Below, piece by piece: positions 35,880 through 44,837 of a stretch of DNA of 53,688 bases. The translations under genes and the position numbers were made by a program. The notes below the pieces were generated by a model. That model made no database searches. It worked only from the letters and a program-made list of their open reading frames with translations, and was not told where the DNA came from. The stretch comes from Planctomycetaceae bacterium. Lineage in GTDB: Bacteria; Planctomycetota; Planctomycetia; Pirellulales; Pirellulaceae. Numbering within the stretch: position 1 is the stretch's first letter; each line of letters opens with the position of its first letter. The stretch covers positions 1-53,688 of the forward strand of contig JAHEBQ010000043.1 of the NCBI GenBank assembly GCA_024642205.1, read 5' to 3'.

Positions 35880-37178
35880 TTAGACTTCCAGAAACAGACG
35901 AGCCGGTTCCTCCAGGACTTCCTTGATCGTCTTCAAGAAGCCAACCGCCTCTTTGCCATCGACGATTCGATGGTCGTACGTCAAAGCAACGTACATCATG
36001 GGGCGAATGACGACCTCGCCATTGAGAGCAATTGGCCGATCCTGAATCGTGTGCAGTCCGAGGATTCCGCTTTGCGGAGGATTGACGATTGGCGTCGACA
36101 GCAACGAACCGTAAACACCCCCGTTGCTAATCGTGAAGGTGCCGCCCTTCAAATCATCCGGGACGATCTTGTTGTCCTGGGCGAGGCTTGCGAATTCACC
36201 GATCTGGCGTTCAACGGTCGCAAAACTCATGTTCTCGACACTTCGTAGAATCGGCACGACCAATCCCTTGCCGCCGCCGATCGCGATCCCGATGTCATGA
36301 AAATTCTTGACGATGATGTTGTCGCCCCGGATTTCCGAATTGATGGCGGGAAACCGTTTTAATCCTTCAACCACAGCCTTGGCAAAAAACGACATGAAGC
36401 CGAGCTTGACCCCGTGTTTTTGAAGGAAAGCCTCCTTGTATCTGGAACGCAATTCCATGACCGGCAACATATCAATTTCATTAAACGTTGTCAGTAACGC
36501 CGCAGTCTGTTGAGCTTGAACCAGTCGCTTGGCAATTGTCCTTCGAATCATGCTCATCGGGACCGATTTTTCTTCGCGCTCGCCGGACGGAGTCGGACTC
36601 CAGTTGCTCGCGGGAACTGGAGCCTTTCCCGGAGCATCGGGTTGAGGCGCGACGACCGCCGGTGCAATCGGCGGGGGATCGGCCACAGGATTCAATGCAC
36701 CTGGCTTGAGCCCCTTTTGTCGGACAAAGTTCAGCACGTCTTCTTTCAATAACCGACCCCCGGGGCCGGTGGGCGTGATCGCGTCGGCCGAAATTTGATA
36801 CTCGGTGAGAACGCGTTCGGCAGCCGGCATGATCCAGTCAGCCGGAGCAGGGGTCGAAACCGGTGCAGCGACGACGGCAGTCGGGGCACCGCCGCCGACC
36901 GCCGCTGTTGTTACCCCGCCGGTTGCTGCGCTGGCGGGACGGTCACCCTGTTTGACGGTACATAATACGTCTCCAACCTGAGCGAATTCGCCGGCGGCGA
37001 CTTTGATCTCTTCCAGAATTCCGGCGGTTTGCGAACTGAGTGCCTGCGAAGCTTTCTCAGATTCCAGTTCGACGATATCCTCATCCTTTTCGATCCAATC
37101 ACCTGGCTGTTTTAGCCAAGCGGCGACTTGGACTTCCTGGATGGATTCGCCGAATTCGGGGACTTTGATTTCAAGCAT
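35880..37178 (-). CDS. odhB: 2-oxoglutarate dehydrogenase E2 (dihydrolipoyllysine succinyltransferase)
   Basis: 432 residues, ATG 37178. E2 moves the succinyl group from E1 to CoA through a swinging lipoyl arm and forms the core of the complex. Domains: one lipoyl domain (about 1-76) with the modified Lys in [14 protein letters not shown], where many E2 have ETDK; a long Ala/Pro-rich linker; the E3/E1-binding domain (about 115-150: [27 protein letters not shown]); a second linker; and the catalytic domain (about 205-432) with [18 protein letters not shown] start and the active site [13 protein letters not shown]. Succinyl type is assigned from its place next to sucA. It is 75 bases after sucA and likely in one transcript with it. 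Confidence 0.95.
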   Translation of the reverse strand: MLEIKVPEFGESIQEVQVAAWLKQPGDWIEKDEDIVELESEKASQALSSQTAGILEEIKVAAGEFAQVGDVLCTVKQGDRPASAATGGVTTAAVGGGAPTAVVAAPVSTPAPADWIMPAAERVLTEYQISADAITPTGPGGRLLKEDVLNFVRQKGLKPGALNPVADPPPIAPAVVAPQPDAPGKAPVPASNWSPTPSGEREEKSVPMSMIRRTIAKRLVQAQQTAALLTTFNEIDMLPVMELRSRYKEAFLQKHGVKLGFMSFFAKAVVEGLKRFPAINSEIRGDNIIVKNFHDIGIAIGGGKGLVVPILRSVENMSFATVERQIGEFASLAQDNKIVPDDLKGGTFTISNGGVYGSLLSTPIVNPPQSGILGLHTIQDRPIALNGEVVIRPMMYVALTYDHRIVDGKEAVGFLKTIKEVLEEPARLFLEV

Positions 37179-37253
37179 GATCGGATGATTCTCGGATGAA
37201 CAATTGGTTTGGAGAACAAAACGGATTCGAATTGACTCTGGAACAAACGCGGG

Positions 37254-40037
37254 TCAGACGTTGGCTGTCCTGGGCGAACCCATGGCCGCCTGCATGATCT
37301 CTTCCTGTTCAATTTTATGGGCTTTTTTGGAACCGGTTGAAGGGCTGGCCGACTCAGGGCGGCAAATGACCTGGAGTGGCCATTTGTCCTCCAAACCGAA
37401 TTCGTCCCATTTGACCTTCATGAAATACCAGCCACCCATGTTACGGGGCTCTTCCTGAACCCAAAAAATCGGCGTGCCGGACGCGTATTGACTCAGGCAG
37501 GCTTCGATCTCCTTGTGCGGCAGCGGGTAGAGTTGTTCGATCCGGATAACCGCAAAGTCATTTCGCTCAGACTGTTCACGGGCCTTCAGAAGTTCGACAC
37601 CAATCTTGCCGGCGCTCAACAAGACGCGTTGAGGTGTTGAATTGCCGCGAACCGCTTCATCCAGCAGTACGCGTTGGAACCGCCCGGAGGTAAATTCCTG
37701 GATCGGTGACATCATATAAGGCTCGCGCAACAGGCTCTTGGGCGTCAGGACAACCAATGGTTTTCTCCAGCCGCGTTTGACCTGTCGCCGGAGCAGGTGA
37801 AAGTACTGGGCTGCCGAAGTCGGAATCGCGATTTGAATGTTGTGTTCGGCCGTTGATGTCAGAAATCGTTCCAGGCGGGCACTGCAATGTTCGGGTCCGG
37901 CACCCTCGAACCCATGTGGCAACAGCATCGTCATTCCGCTCAAGCGATCCCACTTGTCTTCGGCACTGCAGATGAACTGGTCAACGATCACTTGTGCCGC
38001 ATTGAAAAAGTCTCCGAACTGCGCCTCCCAGATGATCAGGCTGTCAGGAGCATCGAGGCTGTAACCGTAATCGAATCCCAGCACGCCAGCTTCACTGAGC
38101 GGGCTGTTGATGATTTTGACAGGTGCCTGGTCGGAAGCGAGGTGAGCCAAGGGCGTGTAGTACTCGGCCGTTTCGGTGTCATGCAATACCGCATGACGTT
38201 GACTGAACGTTCCCCGGCCACAATCCTGACCTGACAGCCGAACCGGATGCCCTTCGACTGCGAGCGTCCCAAACGCTGCCAATTCCGCCGTTGGCCAGTC
38301 AATCGGGCGCAAGCCGTTGGCCGCCTCGACGCGACTTTCAAGCACATGTTTCAGTTTTCGGTGCAGATTGAATTCTGCCGGGACGGTCGCCGAGTTGCGA
38401 ATCACTTCGGTGAGTACATCTTCCGAAACACCGGTGTCGGTTTCATCGTTGGAACGTTCTTTGCCACCGTAATACCCGGTCCAGAGCCCTTCGAGCGTCT
38501 GGGTATCGGGCGTGTAGCCAGCGACTTTGGTCGATTCAAACTCCTCCTGCAGCCTGGCGGATCGTTGTTCCGCGATTTGATCAGCTTCCTCCTGCGTCAC
38601 GCCATGCATTTTCAGCAACCGTTTCAGGTAGCTGTCCCGAATCGTGGGCCGGCTATCGATGGTCTTGTACATCAGCGGCTGGGTGAAACGCGGTTCATCA
38701 CTCTCGTTATGCCCCAGGCGACGGTAGCAATACATGTCAATCACAACGTCGCGTTGAAACTCCCTTCGAAATTCCATTGCCAGGTTGACGACTTGCGCGA
38801 CAGCCTCGGGGTCTTCACCATTAACGTGAAAAATCGGAATCTGTAACATCTTTGCGACATCGCTGGCGTAGGTCGTCGAGCGACTGTCCTGTGTGTCAGT
38901 TGTAAAACCGACCTGGTTGTTCACAATGACATGCAGCGTTCCGCCAATCTTGTAGCCTTCAAGCTGGCTCATGTTCAGTGTTTCCTGCACCACGCCTTCA
39001 CCGGCAAACGCTGCATCTCCGTGGATCAGGACCGTCATCATTTCGGATTGGCCGACATCCCGGGCACGATCCTGTTTGCTGCGACACCTGCCCATCGCGA
39101 CCGGGTTGACGAATTCCAGATGGCTGGGGTTGAAGCACAGGGAAATGTGAACCGATTTTCCTTTGCTGGTCGTCCAGTCATTGCTGTGCCCCAAGTGATA
39201 CAGCACGTCACCTCCGCCGCGATGTTGCTCGGGGTCCGGGTCATCGAATCCCCAAAAAATATTCTGGGCCCGCTTTCCCATGATATTGGCCAATACATTG
39301 AGCCGACCGCGGTGGGCCATCCCCAATACGACCTGCTTGACACCGTGGTCGCCGGCCTTTTCCAATGCCAGGTCAAGCAGTGGGATCAACGTTTCGGCCC
39401 CTTCCAGCGAAAATGTTTTTGCGCCGAGGAATTTTTTTCGCATGAACTCTTCAAAAATGACGGCGTCGGTCAGTTTTGTCAGGATTCGTAGCTGCGTTTT
39501 CCGATGAAGTTGCATCCGGTTACGTGAACCCTCCATCCGGGATTGCAACCAGTTGCGCACATGATGGTCGTCGATGTGCATGAACTGAACACCGATCGAG
39601 CGGCAATACGTCTGCCGCATCAAGTCGACGATTTCTTCCAGACTGCGAAAGTTTTGTCCGTCGACCGTTCTGGCCGAAAACTTTTTCGGAAAATCGGAGG
39701 GAAGCAGCCCGTAGGACTCGAGGTTCAATTCGTTGTTCGTCTCGCGTGGGCGACCCAGTGGATCGATGTGCGCTTCGAGGTGTCCACGAACACGGTAACC
39801 ACGAATCAGCTGGTCCACACGGTCCTGCAACTGTGCGACACTTCGACTTGATTGATTGTCATGGTTCGACAAGGGGACAAGTGCCCCGGATGTGGCGGGC
39901 AGAGAAGCAAAATCAATCTGGCTGGTCGCCGGGTCAAAACTCTCAAAATACGCTTGCCATTCGGGCGGTAGCGAACTCGGGTCTTGTTGGTAGTCGTCAA
40001 AAAGACTGTCGATATAGGCTCGACTAAATACGTTCAT
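37254..40037 (-). CDS. sucA: 2-oxoglutarate dehydrogenase E1
   Basis: 927 residues, ATG 40037, normal length for the family. E1 decarboxylates 2-oxoglutarate with thiamine diphosphate and passes succinyl to lipoyl-E2 in the TCA cycle. N-terminal segment: SRAYIDSLFDDYQQDPSSLP then WQAYF; later RGYRVRGHLEAHIDPLG, GMAHRGRLNVLANIMGK, SVHISLCFNPSHLE, and the ThDP-Mg motif HGDAAFAGEGVVQETLNMS ending in GGTLHVIVNNQVGFTT. The pyrimidine-binding half has RLSGQDCGRGTFSQRHAV, NSPLSEAGVLGFDYGYSL and EAQFGDFFNAAQVIVDQF. First gene of the E1-E2-E3 set, with a long empty region upstream that should hold its promoter. Confidence 0.98.
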   Translation of the reverse strand: MNVFSRAYIDSLFDDYQQDPSSLPPEWQAYFESFDPATSQIDFASLPATSGALVPLSNHDNQSSRSVAQLQDRVDQLIRGYRVRGHLEAHIDPLGRPRETNNELNLESYGLLPSDFPKKFSARTVDGQNFRSLEEIVDLMRQTYCRSIGVQFMHIDDHHVRNWLQSRMEGSRNRMQLHRKTQLRILTKLTDAVIFEEFMRKKFLGAKTFSLEGAETLIPLLDLALEKAGDHGVKQVVLGMAHRGRLNVLANIMGKRAQNIFWGFDDPDPEQHRGGGDVLYHLGHSNDWTTSKGKSVHISLCFNPSHLEFVNPVAMGRCRSKQDRARDVGQSEMMTVLIHGDAAFAGEGVVQETLNMSQLEGYKIGGTLHVIVNNQVGFTTDTQDSRSTTYASDVAKMLQIPIFHVNGEDPEAVAQVVNLAMEFRREFQRDVVIDMYCYRRLGHNESDEPRFTQPLMYKTIDSRPTIRDSYLKRLLKMHGVTQEEADQIAEQRSARLQEEFESTKVAGYTPDTQTLEGLWTGYYGGKERSNDETDTGVSEDVLTEVIRNSATVPAEFNLHRKLKHVLESRVEAANGLRPIDWPTAELAAFGTLAVEGHPVRLSGQDCGRGTFSQRHAVLHDTETAEYYTPLAHLASDQAPVKIINSPLSEAGVLGFDYGYSLDAPDSLIIWEAQFGDFFNAAQVIVDQFICSAEDKWDRLSGMTMLLPHGFEGAGPEHCSARLERFLTSTAEHNIQIAIPTSAAQYFHLLRRQVKRGWRKPLVVLTPKSLLREPYMMSPIQEFTSGRFQRVLLDEAVRGNSTPQRVLLSAGKIGVELLKAREQSERNDFAVIRIEQLYPLPHKEIEACLSQYASGTPIFWVQEEPRNMGGWYFMKVKWDEFGLEDKWPLQVICRPESASPSTGSKKAHKIEQEEIMQAAMGSPRTANV

Positions 40038-40827
40038 TACTCAATGCCGATCATCGTCACAGGCGGGGATTCGTCCCTGAATATACAGACGGAACAACGA
40101 TCTTCGAGCGAGTGAATTGACGCATGAAAGGGCTGTTCAAAAATTTAAATGCTCTCGTCGGGCAACGCATTTCAATACAGATCGTCCTGTCAGAAAGCCT
40201 GCTCCCGTTAACAACCCCCAAGGGTTGTCTTGCATGTATCCGAATTATCACAAGTTATCGAATTGAGCCCAGCGTTTCCATCGCACAAATGAAAATTTTG
40301 AATGGATTCGACAAGTTTTTGCAGATCTCTTCGGGATCGGGTTTGGGGCGACCGCCGTTTAAGGTCAGCCGAGCAGGCGACTGGAACTGAATGCAACTTG
40401 GATCGGCTGATAACGATTATTCTGAATGATCGTCGGTACGATCATGGTGCGCGTCCCCAGTTGGAACGAATCAAGTCAAACCCGTCGAACATACTGCAGG
40501 CGACCGGGGCTCCCGGATGTGGCCAGGGGAAATCCCTATGCAAATCGGCGGGAAAAATCGATCGGAGGGCAAAAATCAAAGTAATCGTGCTAATTCGTAC
40601 CTGAAGGCATCGGAATTCGAGCGTGATTCGCGCCGATCGCAACTCCAGTTCGGAGGCTGGAATCACGATAACCCCAATTCGGCCGCGGATCTGATTTCGG
40701 GCCGGATCGATGGCCGGGGACATGCACTGTTCGCGAATCGAATTACAATTTAAGGACGCGGCTCGGTATGCTGCCGTGTCACTTCCCGTTTCCAGCTTCC
40801 TGTTGCTCTTTCCAATTGTGGTTGTTC
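40038..40827. other. long divergent intergenic region between sucA and a zinc-ribbon gene
   Basis: About 790 bases, the longest stretch without a gene besides the pseudogenes. Promoters for sucA (minus) and the zinc-ribbon gene (plus) should lie here. One clear dyad, ACAACCC / GGGTTGT, sits at 40211-40228, about 175 bases upstream of sucA, with no T tract. Several 60-99 codon frames on both strands lack recognisable features. No tRNA or riboswitch was recognised. Confidence 0.5.
40211..40228. promoter_or_regulatory. small inverted repeat upstream of sucA
   Basis: ACAACCC at 40211-40217 and GGGTTGT at 40222-40228 form a 7-bp dyad with a 4-base spacer. It is isolated in the long sucA upstream region and could be a regulator site or an RNA hairpin in the leader. 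Confidence 0.3.
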
Positions 40828-41994
40828 ATGCCCGTTACGATAGCTTGTCCAAAATGCCAGACCAAATACCAGTTGCCGGACGGCGCGCTGGGAAAGCCAA
40901 TCAAGTGTCAGAAGTGTGGGGCAGGATTTCGCGCTCAGGCTCCCCAGGGCCGGTCACAGGCTTCGCCGCCGCCTGCAAGCGAAAATGCGAAGCCGCAAGC
41001 CAGTGACCAGGAGTTGGCTCGGTACGGAATCGAAGGTCGACTGAAACGGCAGGCCGACATTTTTGCTGCACCGCCCCCGTCCCCGCGAGCCAATCCGCTG
41101 GGTAATTTCGTGCTCACAGATCCTGGGTTTGCAGATGTCGAACGAGCGCGACAGGAAGTGCGGGAGGAAGAAGGAGGGCCCAGCGGTATGGAGGCCATTC
41201 TCTCCAATCCGTACGCGAGTGGCGGCAAAAAAAACAGCCGGAAATCGAATCTGCCCGATATCGATTTCAAAACCTATGCGGCGGCACGCGTCGGGATGTG
41301 GATGTTCTTCATTTCATGGACGACGCTTCTGGCGTGCATGGTGTTAATATATGTGCTTGACTGGCTGGGTCGACTGGCTCCCGACTCGATTGGCAAGATG
41401 TTTCAAAGCACAGTCTATTTTGGACTGTCATGGGTAATTCTGGGTCTCATGTTTCTTTCGTTGGCAATGGTGCTGATCGGACAGATCATCTGCATCGCCG
41501 CTCCCATCAAAGACGAGAAGTTGTTTGCCGGCCTGGCCGTCGGAACCTTTGTCGCCGCCGTGATCCTTCCCGTGGTCGGATTTTTCATCGGTGCGTTTGA
41601 AATCGGGGTTGCCGGAAGTACAGGTATCGGAAAATCCGCAGTGGCTGTCATCGGACTGCCGTTTTTGCTGGTTGTTGCGTTCTCCTGTGTCCTGGCTCTT
41701 TCCAGTATGTTTTTCTTCATCTCGTATTTTCGTCGGGTCGGGAAGAACATTCGGTCCAAAGAGGTCGCCCAATTGGCCAAGCCCGCGATGACAACCTGGA
41801 CTGCCGCCATCGTGGTGGCGATCCTGTGCAGCATCGCAATCGTGGTGCTGTATTTCATGTACCCAAAACAACCGGAATGGTTTCCAACAGCCGTCAATTT
41901 GATCGGTTTGGTCAATGCCATTCTCGGCTTTGCCGTAATGGGATTGTTGATCGGCATGGTCATGAAGACGATTGAAAAAACAAAGGTAGTCTAG
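40828..41994 (+). CDS. MJ0042-type zinc-ribbon membrane protein
   Basis: About 388 residues from ATG 40828 (MPVTIACPKCQTKYQLPDGALGK); the open frame to 40768 adds a hydrophobic stretch that does not fit. The first 35 residues are a zinc ribbon, CPKCQTKYQLPDGALGK then KCQKCGAGF, as in MJ0042/zinc_ribbon_5 proteins. A Pro/Ala/Gln-rich linker with two short conserved-looking pieces follows, then five or six membrane helices from about residue 165 (MWMFFISWTTLLACMVLIYV onward). Function unknown; such proteins are frequent in Planctomycetota. Its stop overlaps the stop of the convergent ArsC-family gene (shared CTAG, 41991-41994). Confidence 0.8.
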   Translation: MPVTIACPKCQTKYQLPDGALGKPIKCQKCGAGFRAQAPQGRSQASPPPASENAKPQASDQELARYGIEGRLKRQADIFAAPPPSPRANPLGNFVLTDPGFADVERARQEVREEEGGPSGMEAILSNPYASGGKKNSRKSNLPDIDFKTYAAARVGMWMFFISWTTLLACMVLIYVLDWLGRLAPDSIGKMFQSTVYFGLSWVILGLMFLSLAMVLIGQIICIAAPIKDEKLFAGLAVGTFVAAVILPVVGFFIGAFEIGVAGSTGIGKSAVAVIGLPFLLVVAFSCVLALSSMFFFISYFRRVGKNIRSKEVAQLAKPAMTTWTAAIVVAILCSIAIVVLYFMYPKQPEWFPTAVNLIGLVNAILGFAVMGLLIGMVMKTIEKTKVV

Positions 41995-42338
41995 GCGAAG
42001 ACGCGGGCGTACATTGCATCGTCAAACCCCACGACAAGCTTTTTTCCGACTCTGAGAGTCGGTGCTCGAAGGTTGCCGGTGGGTCCGAGGATCAGTTTTA
42101 GAACTTCGTCCTCGTCCGGTTTGTCTTTTTTCAAATCAAATTCGACGACCTTCTTGCCCCTGGCGACCAGCAAGTGACTGGCTGCCTTGACCAGTTTGAG
42201 CGCCTCCGCTTTTTGATACGTCTCTTTCTTGGCGTTGACTTCCGTTCTCGCTACCACACCCGCATTTGCAAGAAACTCCTGCGTTTTTCGACAGGACGTT
42301 CAGCCGGGGCGATGATAACTCCAGTCGAGCTTCGGCAT
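41991..42338 (-). CDS. ArsC-family selenoprotein candidate, in-frame TGA at codon 13
   Basis: Starting at ATG 42338 (AAAAGGA nine bases upstream) the frame reads MPKLDWSYHRPG-TGA-TSCRKTQEFLANAG and continues open to the TAG at 41991: 115 residues if TGA (42302-42300) is read as selenocysteine. The TGA occupies the first position of the family's CxxC redox motif (HRPGCTSCK in Cys-containing relatives), giving U-T-S-C with the second Cys kept. The rest is a typical ArsC/Spx-like thioredoxin fold: AEALKLVKAASHLLVARGKK then GPTGNLRAPTLRVGKKLVVG with the cis-Pro region. Ending translation at the TGA or starting at GTG 42257 would remove the active site. No Sec machinery genes lie in the window, so a nonsense mutation is not excluded. 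True arsenate reduction is not implied. Confidence 0.75.
42268..42296 (-). promoter_or_regulatory. candidate SECIS hairpins downstream of the TGA
   Basis: Two mutually exclusive hairpins follow the TGA. Proximal (42296-42277): TCCTG, bulged T, CG, loop AAAAA, CG, CAGGA; a 7-bp stem with one bulged U, but its loop is only about 11 bases after the TGA and lacks the loop G. Distal (42282-42268): GCAGGA, loop GTT, TCTTGC; six pairs with one G-U, loop 23 bases after the TGA and starting with G, which satisfies the loose bacterial SECIS rules (loop 16-37 bases away, G in the first two loop positions). Confidence 0.45.
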
Positions 42339-42391
42339 TGGGTTTGTTCCTTTTGGTTATGCTGGTTGAAAATCGGGAAACTGCACGGAAA

Positions 42392-42892
42392 TCAAATCCG
42401 TCTATAATCGATCATCATGTTTCTTACTTCTGGCGCATCTGGGGGCGTAACGAACGACTCCATCGTGTTGTGGTTGTCGCTGACGACGGTGAAAATTGAC
42501 CGCTTTTTCATCGTGACGCCGGTCCCCGGCATCACAAATTCACCATGCATCTCAAATATTTTGCCGGATTGGTCCACGCTCCCGGTTTCCAGCTGCATTG
42601 CCGTTGACGCATTATCGATCCAGAATCCCTCATACCTGCCGGATGTTGAATTGAAGCCCCAAAAGCCCTGACCGACGAAGCCGGGAATCGCCCCCAGGCT
42701 GTTGCCCTGGTAGTCCTGGTGCAAGTACAAACCGTTGAGCTGGAATGAATTGACAATTCTCCCGGTGCTCATCATCGGGTCCCCGGGGCCCATCCACATT
42801 TTTACTTCTGCGTCAAACGTCCCCTCGAAGGGCCGAAGCAATTCGTGCTTTGGGCCTGGCTCGGGAAGTTTGAACCCTTGATCATCCGACAT
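42392..42892 (-). CDS. DUF1579 family protein
   Basis: 166 residues, ATG 42892, no signal peptide. DUF1579 proteins are small beta-barrel, lipocalin-like proteins of unknown function, common in Planctomycetota. Typical segments: GPKHELLRPFEGTFDAEVKMW, MSTGRIVNSFQLNGLYLHQDYQG, GFVGQGFWGFNSTSGRYEGFW and FEMHGEFVMPGTG. They suggest binding of a small hydrophobic ligand by analogy with lipocalins (inference). It lies 53 bases upstream of the ArsC-family selenoprotein candidate on the same strand, so the two may share a transcript. Confidence 0.9.
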   Translation of the reverse strand: MSDDQGFKLPEPGPKHELLRPFEGTFDAEVKMWMGPGDPMMSTGRIVNSFQLNGLYLHQDYQGNSLGAIPGFVGQGFWGFNSTSGRYEGFWIDNASTAMQLETGSVDQSGKIFEMHGEFVMPGTGVTMKKRSIFTVVSDNHNTMESFVTPPDAPEVRNMMIDYRRI

Positions 42893-43075
42893 GATTGTAC
42901 CTTTCGTTTCGCGAAGCGATCCCGTTGTGCGAAAAAATCATAACAGACTCGAATCAACATTTCCAACCGAAGCGCTGGTTTTTGGTTTAAGATAAACCTT
43001 CGGAGAACAGCCCCGATTTATTCGTGGCAAGCGGTTTGTATTTGTCGTAAGAGATTCTTGAAAAAGGAGCCATTG

Positions 43076-44620
43076 ATGGGATTGCCAAACCGAGTCAACG
43101 TTGCGTTGTTGACGGTTTGCTGTGTCGCATTGCAAATCTCGACGGGCACAATGACGTTTGCGGCGGAGAGGAATATCGTCTTTTTTATCACCGACGACGA
43201 AGGCGCGACGCTGGGGTGTTACGGCGACAAGACTGCGGTCAGTCCCGGCATCGATGCACTGGCCCGGGACGGTGTGTTGTTTAATAACGCCTTTGCTACG
43301 ACCGCCAGTTGCAGTGCCAGCCGGTCCGTTGTGATGTCGGGGTTGCACAACCACAAGAACGGCCAGTACGGGCATCAGCACCACTTTCACAAATTCGGTT
43401 CCTATCCCAATGTGATTGCTTTGGCACTGCCGCGAGTCCTTGCCAATGCGGGTTATCGAACGGGGCAAATCGGCAAATACCACGTCGGGCCAGAAGCGGT
43501 TTACCGCTTCGAAACCTATCTCAAGGGCAATGCCCGGAGTACCGTCGAAATGGCCGAAGCGTGTCGTGGGTTTATCAACAATCGTTCGGATGATCGACCC
43601 TTCTTTTTGTATTTCGGTACATCCGATCCTCATCGCGGCGGGGGCATTGACAAAAACTCTCCGTTGGAACTGAAACCTGATTTATTTGGCAACAAACCCA
43701 ATCGTCAAGCGTATCCCGGTGTCCGGGAAGTCTTTTTTGATCCGGAAAAAGTTGCCGTGCCCGACTTTCTTCCCGATACGCCGGAAACCCGTTCGGAGAT
43801 TGCGCAATATTATCAAGCGTGTTCCCGGATCGATCAGGGATTTGCCAGACTGGTAGAAATCCTGAAAGAATCGGGGGTCTATGACAAAACACTGGTCGTA
43901 TTCACCTCCGATCATGGAATGGCGTTCTCTGGTGCCAAAACGACGGTCTACCAGCCGGGACTGCGCGTGCCGTTTATTGTCCGTAATCCATACGAAACCA
44001 AACGCGGATTCAGCACCGACGCGATGATCAGTCACATCGACATCACGCCTTCACTCCTGGATTTTGCGGGTGGCCTGGATCCAGAAGTCAACGGGCCAAA
44101 AAATTGGGTCGATCCGGACAGGTACTGGAAAGAGAAAGAGTTGTTTTCGCGAGACAACCGGGATGGTGGTAACCAGTTCAGGAGTTACCACGGCAAGTCG
44201 TGGCTCAAGACGCTTTCCGATCCGGAAGTCCAGCATTGGGATTCCATTTTCGCCTCGCATACGTTTCATGAAATTCAAATGTACTATCCGATGAGAGTCG
44301 TCCAGGACAAACGGTACAAGCTCATTTGGAACATCGCGCACAAGCTGGATTATCCGTTCGCATCGGACCTCTGGGCAGCTTCCAGCTGGCAATCCCAGTT
44401 CCAAAAAGGCGAAGACGCACCCTATGGTCAAAAAACGGTTGGCCAATACCTCCATCGTTCCAGGTTTGAGTTGTTTGATCTCAGGAATGACCCCCACGAG
44501 GTATACAATCTTGCCGACAAGCCGGAATTTGCAGAGCTCTTGAACACTTACCAGGAGAAGATGAAGTCGATGCAGAAGGAACTGGATGACCCCTGGATCA
44601 TCAAATGGAAGTATGAATAA
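43076..44620 (+). CDS. sulfatase (family S1), heparan N-sulfatase-like
   Basis: About 514 residues from ATG 43076, with AAGGAG seven bases upstream. The N-terminus is a signal peptide (about 1-30, VNVALLTVCCVALQIS). The catalytic domain begins NIVFFITDDEGATLGCYG with the metal-binding DD at 40-41. The active-site motif is TTASCSASRSVVMSGLHNH: Cys79 would become formylglycine, within C-S-A-S-R, where Pro of the usual CxPSR is Ala. Later: DPHRGGG, LVVFTSDHGMAFSGAKTTVY and the C-terminal LFDLRNDPHEVYNLAD. The enzyme would cleave sulfate esters or N-sulfate from marine polysaccharides in the periplasm; substrate unknown. An anaerobic or FGE-type maturase must lie elsewhere. Confidence 0.93.
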   Translation: MGLPNRVNVALLTVCCVALQISTGTMTFAAERNIVFFITDDEGATLGCYGDKTAVSPGIDALARDGVLFNNAFATTASCSASRSVVMSGLHNHKNGQYGHQHHFHKFGSYPNVIALALPRVLANAGYRTGQIGKYHVGPEAVYRFETYLKGNARSTVEMAEACRGFINNRSDDRPFFLYFGTSDPHRGGGIDKNSPLELKPDLFGNKPNRQAYPGVREVFFDPEKVAVPDFLPDTPETRSEIAQYYQACSRIDQGFARLVEILKESGVYDKTLVVFTSDHGMAFSGAKTTVYQPGLRVPFIVRNPYETKRGFSTDAMISHIDITPSLLDFAGGLDPEVNGPKNWVDPDRYWKEKELFSRDNRDGGNQFRSYHGKSWLKTLSDPEVQHWDSIFASHTFHEIQMYYPMRVVQDKRYKLIWNIAHKLDYPFASDLWAASSWQSQFQKGEDAPYGQKTVGQYLHRSRFELFDLRNDPHEVYNLADKPEFAELLNTYQEKMKSMQKELDDPWIIKWKYE

Positions 44621-44633
44621 ACGCGCGCTTTCT

Positions 44634-44655
44634 CCCCAAACGACGTCGTTTGGGG
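44634..44655. terminator. 22-base perfect palindrome after the sulfatase gene
   Basis: CCCCAAACGAC is followed directly by its reverse complement, 14 bases after the sulfatase stop. As RNA it would give a 9-bp stem with a 4-base ACGT loop. No T tract follows. Likely terminator or 3'-end protection. Confidence 0.5.
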
Positions 44656-44684
44656 TCGAGCCTGCCAGGGGCGCCTGAGCTGCG

Positions 44685-44735
44685 GCGCTCTGTTAATTAA
44701 ACAGCGCTCTGTTAATTAAACAGTGCTCTGTTGAG
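44685..44735. repeat. 19-base tandem direct repeats (two full, one partial)
   Basis: GCGCTCTGTTAATTAAACA occurs at 44685-44703 and 44704-44722, with a third partial copy at 44723-44735. Each copy contains the palindrome TTAATTAA and a CTGTT/AACAG dyad. It lies between the ends of two convergent genes. Confidence 0.85.
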
Positions 44736-44797
44736 CGGCGCTCCCGTCTTTCAGTCCCGGTCGGCGTTTTCCTGGTTCAGGATGAAGTCTCTGTTAC

Positions 44798-44824
44798 CCC
44801 AAGCCGTTTCGGAAACGCCTTGGG
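44798..44824. terminator. 27-base dyad after the PlsC-like gene
   Basis: CCCAAG, C, CGTTTC, a central G, GAAACG, C, CTTGGG: two stem blocks of six pairs separated by a C-C mismatch, with a one-base centre. It starts 14 bases beyond the stop of the minus-strand acyltransferase gene, mirroring the palindrome that lies 14 bases beyond the sulfatase stop. No T tract. Confidence 0.5.
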
Positions 44825-44837
44825 AATATCCGATCGT

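Noticed and set aside
40302..40753. Small frames in the sucA upstream gap
   Set aside because: Frames on both strands overlap each other, with amino-acid content unlike real proteins and no start signal.
42257..42302. GTG at 42257 as the true start of the ArsC-like protein
   Set aside because: It would drop the whole HRPGxxxC redox site; the frame upstream continues with homologous residues and a good ATG, so GTG is an artefact of stopping at TGA.
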